Assembly: GCA_043764095.1 (NCBI GenBank)
Contig: JAYUKX010000081.1
Span: 74,839-138,838 of the forward strand
Length of the DNA: 64,000 nucleotides
Source of the DNA: M3007 sp043764095
GTDB lineage: Bacteria; Bacteroidota; Bacteroidia; Chitinophagales; Saprospiraceae
Direction: 5' to 3'
In this document: piece by piece, positions 35,104 to 45,249 of the stretch
Position numbering within the stretch: the stretch's first letter is position 1
Layout of the letters: the number at the start of each line of letters is the position of its first letter
Program-made: the position numbers and the translations under genes
Notes under the pieces: generated by a model
What the model saw: only the letters and a program-made list of their open reading frames with translations
What the model was told of the DNA's origin: nothing
The model's database searches: none

Positions 35104-36081
35104 TTGCTACTCTCCCAACTCGAAAATCAGTATATCCTCATTGTCGGTGATATTATGATTGATCGCTACCTTTCTGGTAATGTTACCCGTATTTCGCCAG
35201 AAGCACCTGTTCCCGTTGTACATTTTCAACAAACATTTGATCGCCTCGGTGGTGCTGCTAATGTTGCACTGAATATCAAGGCATTAGGAAGCACTCCCCT
35301 ACTTTGCAGCGTTGTGGGCGGAGACGATGATGGCCGTTTATTTTGCAATATGCTGACCGAACTGGATATTTCCAATGAAGGTATAGTTATTGATCCTAGC
35401 CGAATGTCCACTGTAAAAACGAGAATAGTTGGAAATCACCAGCAAATGCTTAGGATTGATAAGGAAAATACTTTTGATTTAGATGATTTAACTGCTAAGA
35501 AAATCTTGGAAAGGTCAAATTTATTGATGGAAAAGTATAATATTGGTGCCGTTATTTTACAGGATTATAATAAAGGTGTATTGACCCTTGAGGTAATTCA
35601 ATCAGTCATTGCAATGGCCCAAAAACGAGGTATTCCTGTAGCAGTTGACCCCAAAAAGCATCATTTCTTTGCGTATAAAGGTGTAACCCTATTTAAACCG
35701 AACTTAAAAGAAGTGAAGGATAGTTTGCCTTTTTCTATTGAACCTAGTTTGGATGCATTACAAAAGGCTTCGTCCTACCTTAGGTCACAATTAGAAAATC
35801 AATGGACAATGATTACCCTTTCCGAAAAGGGTTTGTTTTTAGATACACAGGAAACTGAACAAGGCCAGATATACCCTACAATCCCAAGAAATATTGCAGA
35901 TGTGAGCGGCGCAGGTGACACAGTCATTAGTGTTGCAGCACTCGGGCTTGCGGCAGGACTTTCGCCCCAGGAAATTGCGGTTTTGTCCAATTTGGCAGGA
36001 GGACAGGTATGTGAAAGACAGGGTGTAGTCCCCGTAGATAAAACCCTGCTAAACAAAGAATTAGAGGAGTATTATGCCTGA
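35104..36081 (+). CDS. rfaE1: D-glycero-beta-D-manno-heptose-7-phosphate kinase (HldE/RfaE domain I)
   Basis: 325-residue PfkB-family kinase with the RfaE pattern: GDIMIDRYLSGNVTRISPEAPVPVV, FDRLGGAANVALNIKALG, and the catalytic DVSGAGDTVIS near residue 265. It matches the kinase half only of bifunctional HldE; the nucleotidyltransferase half is missing, as in many Bacteroidota that split it. It phosphorylates heptose-7-P in ADP-heptose (LPS core) synthesis. Translation begins at a TTG, 3 bp after the MBL-like fragment. It overlaps the convergent flippase gene by 10 bp. Confidence 0.87.
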   Translation: MLLSQLENQYILIVGDIMIDRYLSGNVTRISPEAPVPVVHFQQTFDRLGGAANVALNIKALGSTPLLCSVVGGDDDGRLFCNMLTELDISNEGIVIDPSRMSTVKTRIVGNHQQMLRIDKENTFDLDDLTAKKILERSNLLMEKYNIGAVILQDYNKGVLTLEVIQSVIAMAQKRGIPVAVDPKKHHFFAYKGVTLFKPNLKEVKDSLPFSIEPSLDALQKASSYLRSQLENQWTMITLSEKGLFLDTQETEQGQIYPTIPRNIADVSGAGDTVISVAALGLAAGLSPQEIAVLSNLAGGQVCERQGVVPVDKTLLNKELEEYYA

Positions 36082-37556
36082 TTTTTCTTCAACAATTCCA
36101 ACACAGGACGTAGATCAATCAGTCCAGTAATGAACGCCAACACTAGCCCACTCAATAAGGTGGCTACAAATTGGATATGCCAAGCCGCTTCCTCCAATCT
36201 GATAAAGTACCATGCGATGAGTGTAATTACCAAAGAAAAACACACAATTCGAGCAAATCCAGCCAGTGTAAACTGGAGTTTGTAGTATTTAAAACACAAG
36301 AAAACCATACCCAATGCTACAAATACCTGAGTGCATAAAGCAGCATGGGCAGCACCAATAGCCTTTTGTGTTGGGATTAAGGTAAAATCTAATATCAAAT
36401 CCAGACAAAGTCCCGCCAAAAATATTTGATTCATCGACCTCATTTTGGCACCCGCAGTAAGCAATGTACTAAATATATAAGTGACACAAATCGCTACAAA
36501 ACTCCAGATCAGCACCCCACATACATCACTTCGATACACAATATCTGCCTTGCCATTGAACATAAGGGCGATAATATCTTGCCGGTGAAAGTAAATACTT
36601 ACACAAGCGGTAATACTACCCGCCCAAATTAGCCTAAAACTAAGCAATGTGAGCGGCCTAACATCACTACCTTCTGCCAATTGTCGAGAAAACATTGGCA
36701 ATAATAGGGATGCAAATAAATAACCAAACATATTGAGTGCATCGAGTAATCGATAACTGCCAGCAAAAATATCTGTATGGTAATCGCCATCGGGAAGTAT
36801 CCGTTCGAGTATAATAGCATCGAGGCGGGTATATGCGCTCATCAGCAAAATAACTACTGCGAAAGGAAGGCTCTTTTTGAAAAGCACCAAAATCACCGGC
36901 CAACCCGTTTTTAAATTAGTCAGTAATTTTGGACGCAATGGAATCTGTGATTTTGAGCGCAAAACGCCATACACCACAAACATCGTCATCAACAAAGCCA
37001 AACTTTGTGCTAAAACAAACCAAATAATTGGGAAAACACCAGTACTTGTCCTATCGTGCCACCACAAGGCAAAGCCGCAAAAAAACAGCATGAGCAATTT
37101 ATCCAAGGCGGAAAGTAAACTATCTATTTTGTAATGTCCTAAACCGCTAATATTCGTCCGAAGAAAAAGCGTCATTTGCACCATTATCTGATTAGCCAAT
37201 AAAACAGCCAAAAGCCATAACGCCTCAATATGGTAGTTGCCTATACCGTACGCGGCCGCCATTGCAACAAAAAAATAAACAAAACTTAGGAAAATCTTAA
37301 TCACTAATAGGCTTGGAAAATACTTTTCCAACAAATGGGATGCGCTACTTACATGACGAGCATTAAAATTTTGAAGCCCAAAGTCGCTAATTATTTGAAA
37401 TAGATACGCCCAGTTTAATAAAGCAAAATAAAGACCATAAGCGCCTGATTCAGTGCGGTTTTGCACAGTAAGATCAATACCAAAGATAAAAAAGGGTTTT
37501 ATCAAGACATTGACTAAAATAAGCAGCAAAATATTGATGAGGAATAGTTTACGCAT
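36072..37556 (-). CDS. Oligosaccharide flippase-like membrane protein (Wzx/MATE-type)
   Basis: 494 residues with about 12-14 membrane helices and few polar loops, of the polysaccharide biosynthesis/Wzx-type. Segments NRTESGAYGLYFALLNWAYLFQIISDFGLQNFNAR and GSYRLLDALNMFGYLFASLLLPMFSRQLAEG are typical of lipid-linked oligosaccharide flippases. It probably exports a surface glycan; the partner is unknown. It lies 2 bp downstream of the helicase gene on the minus strand. Confidence 0.8.
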   Translation of the reverse strand: MRKLFLINILLLILVNVLIKPFFIFGIDLTVQNRTESGAYGLYFALLNWAYLFQIISDFGLQNFNARHVSSASHLLEKYFPSLLVIKIFLSFVYFFVAMAAAYGIGNYHIEALWLLAVLLANQIMVQMTLFLRTNISGLGHYKIDSLLSALDKLLMLFFCGFALWWHDRTSTGVFPIIWFVLAQSLALLMTMFVVYGVLRSKSQIPLRPKLLTNLKTGWPVILVLFKKSLPFAVVILLMSAYTRLDAIILERILPDGDYHTDIFAGSYRLLDALNMFGYLFASLLLPMFSRQLAEGSDVRPLTLLSFRLIWAGSITACVSIYFHRQDIIALMFNGKADIVYRSDVCGVLIWSFVAICVTYIFSTLLTAGAKMRSMNQIFLAGLCLDLILDFTLIPTQKAIGAAHAALCTQVFVALGMVFLCFKYYKLQFTLAGFARIVCFSLVITLIAWYFIRLEEAAWHIQFVATLLSGLVLAFITGLIDLRPVLELLKKNQA

Positions 37557-37558
37557 CG

Positions 37559-38875
37559 TTAGTTTCTTCTAAATGCTGTATCGTAATATTCCACGATCCG
37601 TTCATCGGTGATGATATCGCTTTCTTTTATGGGTTGCCGGAGTACAATGCCTTCAAGTGTTCTACAGCGACTCAAAGCGACATATAATTGCCCATGCTCA
37701 AATGCGCCGCCGCCAAGATCAAGCAACACCTTATCAAAGGTTTTGCCCTGACTTTTATGAATAGTGATAGCCCACGCCAGTTTAAGCGGGTACTGCACAA
37801 ACGATCCAATCGCTTCGGCCTCAATATTTCCGCTAATATCTGCCTTGTAACGCAAAATTTCCCATTCCGATTTTACCACATCAACAAGTATGGAACGGCC
37901 CGTATTATCCGTCGTTTTTACCACAATGCGCTCGTTGGAAATTTCAGCGATTGTACCAATTGTACCATTGACATAATTTTTTTCCGAATCGTTTTTGATA
38001 AACATCACTTGGGCATCTTTTCGTAGCACCATCGCGGCCTCCGTTGGGTACATTGACGGATCAAATAAGCCTTTTACATCTGCGAGGTAAGTAAATTTAG
38101 GTGTAAGCAACCGCTGGATTTCATTATTGTTGATGCGCTCTGCGGTTGCATTTCTAGCGCAGAGGGTAATATAGCCTTCTGTTTCTGAAAAATTAGGTTC
38201 GAATCTTTCATTCAAATCTTCTAAATCGTCAAAATCTGCATTTTTTAAACGAACTGCTTCTAATAAGCGCAAAAAATGGCGCGAGTCTTGTCGATATACT
38301 TTTCGCAATTCCAAATATTCTATTTGAAACTGACCTTCCTTCATCACATTGGCAGAGAAAAAGTAAGGCGACTCATAATAATCTTGAAAATAGGAACGCT
38401 CAACAGGATCATTGGTCACGACTGGGGGCAATTGGAACAAATCCCCTACAAAAATCATTTGCACGCCACCGAAAGGCTGGTAATTTTCGCGGTTACGGCG
38501 CAAGAAAATATCAATCCCGTCCAATATATCGGCGCGTACCATCGAAATTTCATCAATAATCAGTACTTCCAAGTTTTTGTAAAGCCGCAACAAGTCTTTT
38601 CTTGTTGTTTTTTTTCCTGCTTCCTGAGCAGTTAGGATACGAGGTGGAAATCCAAAGAATGAATGAATTGTTTGGCCAGACACATTCAGCGCCGCAACGC
38701 CAGTTGGAGCCAAAATAGCCATTTTTTTACGCGTTGTTGTTTTAAATAAACTTAACAAAGTACTTTTACCCGTTCCCGCTTTACCTGTTAAAAATAAACT
38801 TGTTTTCGATTTTTCGATCAAATCCAATGCGTATTTAAAGTCATCGCTGAGTACCAATGGTGTTTTTAACTGCAT
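37559..38875 (-). CDS. Pif1-like SF1 helicase
   Basis: 438-residue superfamily 1 helicase. Motif I is GKAGTGKST (31-39), motif Ia APTGVAALNV, motif II LIIDEISM, motif III GDLFQLPP, and motif V/VI WAITIHKSQGKTFDKVLLDLGGGAFEHGQLYVALSRC. It resembles Pif1/RecD2-type helicases that process DNA ends and structures such as G-quadruplexes. It lacks the C-terminal HRDC or extra domain that some Bacteroidota homologues carry. A TAATTTTG box at 38880-38887 lies five bases before the ATG, so the leader is almost absent. Confidence 0.88.
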   Translation of the reverse strand: MQLKTPLVLSDDFKYALDLIEKSKTSLFLTGKAGTGKSTLLSLFKTTTRKKMAILAPTGVAALNVSGQTIHSFFGFPPRILTAQEAGKKTTRKDLLRLYKNLEVLIIDEISMVRADILDGIDIFLRRNRENYQPFGGVQMIFVGDLFQLPPVVTNDPVERSYFQDYYESPYFFSANVMKEGQFQIEYLELRKVYRQDSRHFLRLLEAVRLKNADFDDLEDLNERFEPNFSETEGYITLCARNATAERINNNEIQRLLTPKFTYLADVKGLFDPSMYPTEAAMVLRKDAQVMFIKNDSEKNYVNGTIGTIAEISNERIVVKTTDNTGRSILVDVVKSEWEILRYKADISGNIEAEAIGSFVQYPLKLAWAITIHKSQGKTFDKVLLDLGGGAFEHGQLYVALSRCRTLEGIVLRQPIKESDIITDERIVEYYDTAFRRN

Positions 38876-38879
38876 GGTG

Positions 38880-38887
38880 CAAAATTA
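38880..38887 (-). promoter_or_regulatory. -7 box of the Pif1-like gene
   Basis: Minus-strand TAATTTTG immediately before the start codon; nearly leaderless transcript if used. Confidence 0.35.
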
Positions 38888-39049
38888 TGTAGCCTTGATG
38901 AATTATTATCGTCTAATTGTGCGTTATATACTTAATCAGTAAAATTACTTTACACTTTAACTTATAATTGAAAAGCGCGATCTTTGCGGCGGGAATGAAT
39001 ATGATCCATATTTCACTCCAAACAATGCAAAAATATCATTTAAGTACTT

Positions 39050-41107
39050 ATGAAAAAATACACTTTTTTAAATTTTATCCTCCCCTTATTACTACTTACC
39101 GTCACGCTAAATGCCCAACAATCCTCTAAAAGTAAATCAAAGGATCGTTTTAGGGAAAAAGATAGCCCAGAAAACAAAGTAACCGTCCGTAATGTGACTG
39201 AAATAAACACAAAATCCACTGATTATAGCCCAACTTTTTACCAAAACGGGTTGGTATTTGCCTCCAGTTCCAAAAAAAATGGTGCTCAGGACAAAAATAC
39301 AGGTGAAACTTTTTCAGAACTCTACTTCGCACCTTTTGATCCTAATGGAGCACCAACTGCTCGCCAAAATTTTTCCTTGGATATTAACTCCAAACTACAC
39401 GAAGGCCCTGTTACTTTTAGTCGGAATTTTAAGACCATGTTCTACACCCAGAACAATCAAAAGGGCGGTGTTCAAAAAGCAGATCGGGATGGTAAAATCA
39501 GACTTAAGATTTACGAAGCCAAAAAAGGGCAGATTGATTGGATGCCCAAAGGCGAATTGCCTTTTAATAGCGACGACTACTCCTGCGTACACCCATCTTT
39601 GAGTGCAGATGGTAAAAGACTCTATTTCTCCTCCGATATGGCTGGTGGTTTAGGCGGTTTTGACATCTATTACAGCGATAAGCAAGCCGATGGCACATGG
39701 GGAACTCCCGTAAATGTACCAGACGTAAATACCGAAAAATCGGAATTATTCCCGTTTATTCACCCAAATGGAACTTTATTTTTCTCTTCTACTGGCCACG
39801 AATCCAACCTTGGTGGGCTTGATATTTTCTTTTTAGGTACCGATGCTGAAACGAAGAAACCAGTGGTTTTCAACATGGACAGGCCCTATAATTCACCCGA
39901 AGATGACCTTGGGTTTATTATTAATGATGAACTTAACAAAGGTTTTTTTACTAGCAACAGAAAAGCAAATGAGCAAGGAATAAATGGCTCCATCGGGAAA
40001 GACGATATTTGGATGTTTAGTATAGAACAAGGTATCAGACAGGTGAGACCTACTAAGCGGGAAGCAGCCATCGTAGTCACCGATGGTAGAACAGGTAGCC
40101 CCGTTTATGGCGCCGAAATAAGGGTGCTTAAGTCTTCCGGCGAAGGTTTTGTTGACACGGACAACAGTGTATATGAACTAGATTTGCAACCATCGCCTGA
40201 AAATCCTACGGTATATAGTATGCAATTGAAACCCAAATCTGCGGATAAAATGCGGAGCGCAGATTACCATACCGATACAAAAGGGAATGCCGATGCTGAC
40301 TTTTTGCGCTTCAGGAGTTATATGTTATTGGTCAACCACCGCGACTACCAATTGTCCCAACAATTGGTAAGTATCGAAGACGAAGAAGGAAAGGCAGTTA
40401 TCAATATTAAATTGAACAAAGCACCAGATTGTCACCGCGCCAGTGGAACAGTTTTGACGGATCAATTGGGTACGCGAATTGGCAATGCCAATGTTAAGTT
40501 TGTCCATAAAACGACCAATAAAACCCAAACTGTGCGTACCAATTTGAATGGAGAATACGATATTTGCCTCAACGAACAAGGAGAATATTTAGTGACAGTA
40601 GAAAAAGCAGGTTTCCAATTGTCCAATTATAGTTTTGCAGCACAAAAAGAACGTACTGACCTACAGGAGGTTCGTTTAAGGCCGACCAAAATAGGAGCAA
40701 TGCCAAAAGAAGAATCGCCATTAGCCAATGGTATTCAAAATGGATCATTAATCGTTTTGGATAAAATCACTTATGAGCCCAACCAAAGAACATTAAACAG
40801 TACGGCTATTCGTGCACTGGATGGTCTGTTTGAATTGATGAGCCGTTACCCAGAAATGAATATCGAACTCGTAGCGCACACAGATACCCGTGGTAACGCA
40901 GCCACCAACCTTGATGTTTCAAAAGAAAGAGCAGAAAATGCTCAAGCGTATTTGGAATACAGGGGTATCAAAACGTCACGTATCCAAACATCAGGAAAAG
41001 GCGGTACAATGCCGCGCAATCGCTGTGTAGCAGGTGTTAACTGTAGCGATGAAGAACATTTAACTAATGTTCGCTTTGAAGTTAAAGTTAGTTTTTCACA
41101 ACCCTAA
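39050..41107 (+). CDS. OmpA-family protein with PD40 repeats and Ig-like domain
   Basis: 685-residue exported protein. Signal peptide (1-22, ending LNAQ), PD40/WD40-like beta-propeller repeats (about 55-330; SPTFYQNGLVFASSS, VHPSLSADGKRLYFSSDMAGGLGGFDIY, FPFIHPNGTLFFSSTG), two carboxypeptidase-regulatory-like Ig modules (about 345-560), and a C-terminal OmpA peptidoglycan-binding domain (VAHTDTRGNAATNLDVSKERAENAQAYL, 610-640). It resembles PorE without the TPR part; a role in anchoring the T9SS to the wall is possible but not shown. First gene of an operon with 41129 and 41808. Confidence 0.86.
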   Translation: MKKYTFLNFILPLLLLTVTLNAQQSSKSKSKDRFREKDSPENKVTVRNVTEINTKSTDYSPTFYQNGLVFASSSKKNGAQDKNTGETFSELYFAPFDPNGAPTARQNFSLDINSKLHEGPVTFSRNFKTMFYTQNNQKGGVQKADRDGKIRLKIYEAKKGQIDWMPKGELPFNSDDYSCVHPSLSADGKRLYFSSDMAGGLGGFDIYYSDKQADGTWGTPVNVPDVNTEKSELFPFIHPNGTLFFSSTGHESNLGGLDIFFLGTDAETKKPVVFNMDRPYNSPEDDLGFIINDELNKGFFTSNRKANEQGINGSIGKDDIWMFSIEQGIRQVRPTKREAAIVVTDGRTGSPVYGAEIRVLKSSGEGFVDTDNSVYELDLQPSPENPTVYSMQLKPKSADKMRSADYHTDTKGNADADFLRFRSYMLLVNHRDYQLSQQLVSIEDEEGKAVINIKLNKAPDCHRASGTVLTDQLGTRIGNANVKFVHKTTNKTQTVRTNLNGEYDICLNEQGEYLVTVEKAGFQLSNYSFAAQKERTDLQEVRLRPTKIGAMPKEESPLANGIQNGSLIVLDKITYEPNQRTLNSTAIRALDGLFELMSRYPEMNIELVAHTDTRGNAATNLDVSKERAENAQAYLEYRGIKTSRIQTSGKGGTMPRNRCVAGVNCSDEEHLTNVRFEVKVSFSQP

Positions 41108-41128
41108 TTTCACCATAAAACATTCATA

Positions 41129-41797
41129 ATGAAAGGTTTATTTGTTTTTATTATTGGAATTTTAAGTTTTGTCTTCAGCGTAGTATGGATGCTTGCAAAG
41201 GCATTTGGGAGCATTGCAGCGCAGCCTGGATCCCGACAATGGGACTCCCTAGTGAATCGGCTTCGTTCCGTGCTGGAGAAGGAAAGGACTTACCTTATTC
41301 CTTGGGATGGTAAAGATTTGATGCCGCTGCTGTCTTTGGGTAACCTCAAAAACCATAGCAAATGGTACGAAACGGGTAATACCAGAAAAGGTACCATCGA
41401 TACTATTTACCAAGAACCAGTGATCGCAATTGCCGAAATCGGTTTAGGTAAAACCACCGTTGCTGTTGCCAAAACAAGTAACCAAGAGTTTGTTTTTAGA
41501 ATAAAAGAAAAAGATGTTGAAATATGGGTCAATAGCCAGCCTTATGCTGTGTTATCGGGGGGAGCATTATTGGCATCGGGCAAAAACTCAAAATTATTAG
41601 CGCAAATACAAGCCAATGATGATGAGCGTTCGATGCCCGTAGCGTTGGGTAATCAAACCACTTTGACTTTGAGCAACCCCGCATTACCACCTTTGTCGCC
41701 CAATCCTCGAGCCATGCTCTTGCTGAGGGACTTGAACGCTGAAGAAGAAACCGCCGCTTTATCTTTGGCTATTTTGTACCAATTAAGAAAAAAATAG
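41129..41797 (+). CDS. Unknown membrane-anchored protein
   Basis: 222 residues, not recognised. One N-terminal membrane helix (about 1-24) followed by a soluble region with the segment WDGKDLMPLLSLGNL and beta-rich stretches such as VAEIGLGKTTVAVAKTSNQEFVFRIKEK. GLGKTT resembles a P-loop only in part and has no Walker B. Position 21 bp after the OmpA gene and 10 bp before the AsmA-like gene suggests a role at the cell envelope. Confidence 0.55.
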   Translation: MKGLFVFIIGILSFVFSVVWMLAKAFGSIAAQPGSRQWDSLVNRLRSVLEKERTYLIPWDGKDLMPLLSLGNLKNHSKWYETGNTRKGTIDTIYQEPVIAIAEIGLGKTTVAVAKTSNQEFVFRIKEKDVEIWVNSQPYAVLSGGALLASGKNSKLLAQIQANDDERSMPVALGNQTTLTLSNPALPPLSPNPRAMLLLRDLNAEEETAALSLAILYQLRKK

Positions 41798-41807
41798 TTT
41801 TAATTAC

Positions 41808-44800
41808 ATGAAAAAATTACTCATAGGCTTTGCTGTCCTACTCGTATTATTGTTGGGTGCTATGGTATCCATTCCGTATTTCTTTAAAGACGAGATTGTT
41901 GCTGCCATCAAAAAAGCAGCCAATGACGAACTTACGGCTCAACTCGATTTTGAGTCTGTCGATATTTCGCTCTTTCGCGAGTTTCCAAAATTGGCGGTTG
42001 GACTCAAAAACCTCTCTGTTATCAACGGGCCGGGGCCATTTGCCAATGTACCCCTACTCAAAACAAAACAACTGGATGTAGCCGTTGATCTTTGGGCTGC
42101 AATTTTTGATAACAATATCATTATCAAAGGTTTATCAATAGATGAGCCAGAAATGAAAGTGTATGCGCTCTCGAATGGTGCAGCTAATTACGATATTACC
42201 AAACCTGCTCCTCCAACCAAAGAAAGCAGTCCGATTAAACTCGAATATTACGAAATTAAAAACGGAAATATTCTATACGATGACCGTGGCCTCGATATGG
42301 TAATGGAGATGAAAGGACTTAACCATAAAGGAAAGGGCGATCTCGCAGCCGATATTTATGATTTTGTGATGGAAACTCAGGTTCAGCAACTTTCAGTCAA
42401 TTATGGAGGCGTTCAATATTTGCGCAATGCCAAAGCGGATTGGGATGCAACCATTAATGCTGACATGGGTAAAATGCGCTTCACTATGAAGGAAAACAAG
42501 GCCAAAGTAAACGATTTGACCCTCAATTTAGATGGATGGGTAGAAATGCCTAACGAGACCGATATTTTGATGGATCTTACCTTTGGAACACCTAAAAATG
42601 ATTTTAAATCCTTTTTGTCTATCATTCCTGGTGCATATACCCAAGATTTTAACTCCGTTAAAGCCGATGGAAGCATTGCATTTTCTGGCGCTGCTAAAGG
42701 AAAATATAATGAAACCGTTTATCCTAATTTTCAATTGAAAATGAATGTAAGCAATGGTAGCGTACAGTACCCTACCCTACCCCTTGGTATTAGTGGGATA
42801 AATGTAGATGCTTTTGTCAATTCGCCTGGCCCATCGTTGAATCCTATGACGTTGGATATTTCAAAATTTGCTTTAAAAATTGGGTCAAACCCTTTGGAAG
42901 GTTATTTTAAATTAAAAACTCCAGTTACCGATCCAACGGTTGATACAAAAGTAAAAGGTGTCCTCAATTTGGCAGAGTTATCCAAAGCATTTCCGATGGA
43001 GGGCGTTACGACCTTGGCGGGTATTATCAATGCAGATATAATGTTGAAGGCCGCCATGAGCCAAATTGACGCTCAAAAATATGAAGAAGTAAATGTTTCA
43101 GGCACATTAGGTATCCAAAATATAACATATTCGGCCAAAGGTAGTCCAACAGTCCAAATCCAAACATTACAATCTGAATTCTCCCCACAAAAAGTAACGG
43201 TTAGTAACTTTACTGGAAAAATTGGGAAAAGCGACCTTAGTGCAAATGCCAATATTGACAATGTTTTGGCCTATTTTTCGACCAATAAAACCATGACAGG
43301 AACGCTAAGTTTTTCTTCTAACTTATTGGATGCCAATGAAATGATGGGAACTGAGCCTGCTACCACCACCACCGTTCCCAATGATGTACCAGCCGCTACG
43401 GAAAAGGCATTTGATCGTTGGGATTTTAATGTGGATGGCAAAATTGGACAATTGCTCTACGAAGATTATAAGATCAACTATATGCGGATGACAGGCCATT
43501 TTTTACCGAATAAAATGAGTATTTCTGATTTTGGCCTAAAATTGGGTGAAAGTGATTTGTCAGGTAATGGCCAAATTGACAATGCATGGAACTATCTATT
43601 TGATAACCAAACCGTTGTTGGAACGATCAATCTTAAATCCAATTATTTTGATCTCAACCAGTTTATGACCGATGAACCAGCCCCAGCGGGTCAGCCACCA
43701 GTAGAAATGGGCGTTATTCCAGTACCAGAAAACATGGATATGACGATCAACGCTGATTTCACTAAAGTAAAATACACCAATATGGATCTGAATAACCTCA
43801 ATGGTGCTGTTGTTGTACAGGATAGAACAGCCAATTTGAAAGACTGTACGGCTACTGTATTGGGTGGCTTGGTGGGACTGACAGGTGCATATAATACGCA
43901 GAATTTGGCCAAGCCGCTGTTTAATATGGACATGGCAATGCAAGATTTTAGTTTTAAAAACGCATTTTTGCAATTCGAAACGGTAAAAAAACTGGCACCA
44001 GTGGCGCAGTTAATGGATGGTAAATTCAACACTACCCTATCCATGAGTGGTTTATTGGGCAAGGACATGATGCCAGATTTGACAACTTTATCCGCTGCTG
44101 GATTTATTGAAACCATATCTGCTATTTTCAATAATTTTAAACCGATGAATGCTATCGGAGAAAAATTGAATATTGATTATCTGAAAAGGCTGGAATTGGC
44201 CAATACCAAAAATTGGTTTGAAATAAAGGATGGATTTGTAACCTTAAAGCCTTTTGATGTAAAAGTAAAGGATATTTCTATGATTATTGGCGGTAAACAC
44301 GGTATCAATAGCGACATGAACTACCAAATTACCACTAAAATACCACGCAAATCCCTTGGAACTGCCGCCAATAGTGGCCTAAGTTTTCTTTCCTCAGAAG
44401 CATCAAAAGTGGGTGTAAGTATAGCGCAAGGTGAATACATCAATACGCGTTTCGATCTTACAGGTTCTTTATTCAATCCTAAAATGACGGTAAAAGTATT
44501 GGGTAGCGACGGACAAGCCACCATGCAGGACGAAATTAAGGCCACCGTTGCTGATTACACCCAAAAAGCAAAAGACAGCGTAACCAATGTGGCCAATCGA
44601 GAATTAGATAAAGCAAAAGATAAGGCAAATGCCGCTGCAGATAAATTAAAAGACACCGTAGGAAAAGTGGTGGACAAAAAAGTGGACGAGGCGACGAAAA
44701 AAGCAGCAGAATTGGCCAAAGAACAAGCCGGAAAAGTATTAGGAGGAGAAGCCGGCCAAAAAGTAGGCGACGCTGTGGGCGGTGCTGTTGGACAAAAAGC

Positions 44801-44897
44801 GGGAGAAGTTGTAGGAGATAAAGGCAAAAAGACAGTAGAACAAGCCCAAGATAAATTAAATAAATGGGATCCATTTAAGAAGAAGAAAAAAGACTAG
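41808..44897 (+). CDS. AsmA-family protein with LEA-like helical tail
   Basis: 1029 residues. One N-terminal membrane helix (about 4-26) and a long AsmA/DUF3971-type repeat body: FESVDISLFREFPKLAVGLKNLSVING at 48-75, then DVAVDLWAAIFDNNIIIKGLSID, the pattern of proteins proposed to bridge inner and outer membrane in lipid transport. The last 120 residues change style: alanine/lysine-rich heptads (DKAKDKANAAADKLKDTV, EATKKAAELAKEQAGK, GEAGQKVGDAVGGAVGQK), predicted as amphipathic helices, ending KKKKD. This tail resembles LEA/apolipoprotein-like helices rather than AsmA. Last gene of its operon, ending at a strong terminator. Confidence 0.85.
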   Translation: MKKLLIGFAVLLVLLLGAMVSIPYFFKDEIVAAIKKAANDELTAQLDFESVDISLFREFPKLAVGLKNLSVINGPGPFANVPLLKTKQLDVAVDLWAAIFDNNIIIKGLSIDEPEMKVYALSNGAANYDITKPAPPTKESSPIKLEYYEIKNGNILYDDRGLDMVMEMKGLNHKGKGDLAADIYDFVMETQVQQLSVNYGGVQYLRNAKADWDATINADMGKMRFTMKENKAKVNDLTLNLDGWVEMPNETDILMDLTFGTPKNDFKSFLSIIPGAYTQDFNSVKADGSIAFSGAAKGKYNETVYPNFQLKMNVSNGSVQYPTLPLGISGINVDAFVNSPGPSLNPMTLDISKFALKIGSNPLEGYFKLKTPVTDPTVDTKVKGVLNLAELSKAFPMEGVTTLAGIINADIMLKAAMSQIDAQKYEEVNVSGTLGIQNITYSAKGSPTVQIQTLQSEFSPQKVTVSNFTGKIGKSDLSANANIDNVLAYFSTNKTMTGTLSFSSNLLDANEMMGTEPATTTTVPNDVPAATEKAFDRWDFNVDGKIGQLLYEDYKINYMRMTGHFLPNKMSISDFGLKLGESDLSGNGQIDNAWNYLFDNQTVVGTINLKSNYFDLNQFMTDEPAPAGQPPVEMGVIPVPENMDMTINADFTKVKYTNMDLNNLNGAVVVQDRTANLKDCTATVLGGLVGLTGAYNTQNLAKPLFNMDMAMQDFSFKNAFLQFETVKKLAPVAQLMDGKFNTTLSMSGLLGKDMMPDLTTLSAAGFIETISAIFNNFKPMNAIGEKLNIDYLKRLELANTKNWFEIKDGFVTLKPFDVKVKDISMIIGGKHGINSDMNYQITTKIPRKSLGTAANSGLSFLSSEASKVGVSIAQGEYINTRFDLTGSLFNPKMTVKVLGSDGQATMQDEIKATVADYTQKAKDSVTNVANRELDKAKDKANAAADKLKDTVGKVVDKKVDEATKKAAELAKEQAGKVLGGEAGQKVGDAVGGAVGQKAGEVVGDKGKKTVEQAQDKLNKWDPFKKKKKD

Positions 44898-44926
44898 GAG
44901 TAGATTTATTTCTATTTTCAATTAAT

Positions 44927-44967
44927 AAAGAGCCCCTTGGTGCATAAGTAGCATCAAGGGGCTCTTT
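44927..44967 (+). terminator. Terminator after the AsmA-like gene
   Basis: AAAGAGCCCCTTGGTGC (44927-44943) pairs with GCATCAAGGGGCTCTTT (44951-44967), one mismatch, followed by a T stretch. Confidence 0.88.
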
Positions 44968-45038
44968 TATTATTAAAACCACCTTGAAAGGCAATACCCT
45001 ATGATGAACTATACATTTTTGAAGATTTGAAATGAAGG

Positions 45039-45132
45039 AATATGTGCCGAGCCTACGGCTCTCAATTGGTTGCGTAACATTCAGGCGGATTGAAATCCGC
45101 CGCTATAAAATGCTCCGAGCCCAACGGCTCTT
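45039..45132 (+). repeat. Compound REP-like unit, copy 1
   Basis: About 95 bp with three small palindromes: GAGCCTACGGCTC (45049-45061), GGCGGATTGAAATCCGCC (45084-45101) and GAGCCCAACGGCTC (45117-45130). Copy 2 is inverted at 45250-45347. Part of a 599-bp gene-free stretch (44898-45496) that has no credible ORF. Confidence 0.85.
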
Positions 45133-45249
45133 CATTCCAGCGCTGCTTGTCGAAACCCACACCGCTTTGGGCAATTTGGACTTCACAAACCCTTTCGATA
45201 GTTGAGTTTAGTGTAGGCTTGACTGCGCATAAACCTCCCGTTCGCTATA

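Noticed and set aside
41129..41797. P-loop ATPase call for GLGKTT
   Set aside because: No Walker B or other NTPase motif, and the segment lies in a beta-rich region with an N-terminal anchor.
41808..44897. Readings on the minus strand in the AsmA gene
   Set aside because: No motif, no promoter, and all within the long AsmA frame; the Ala/Lys tail yields low-complexity antisense protein.
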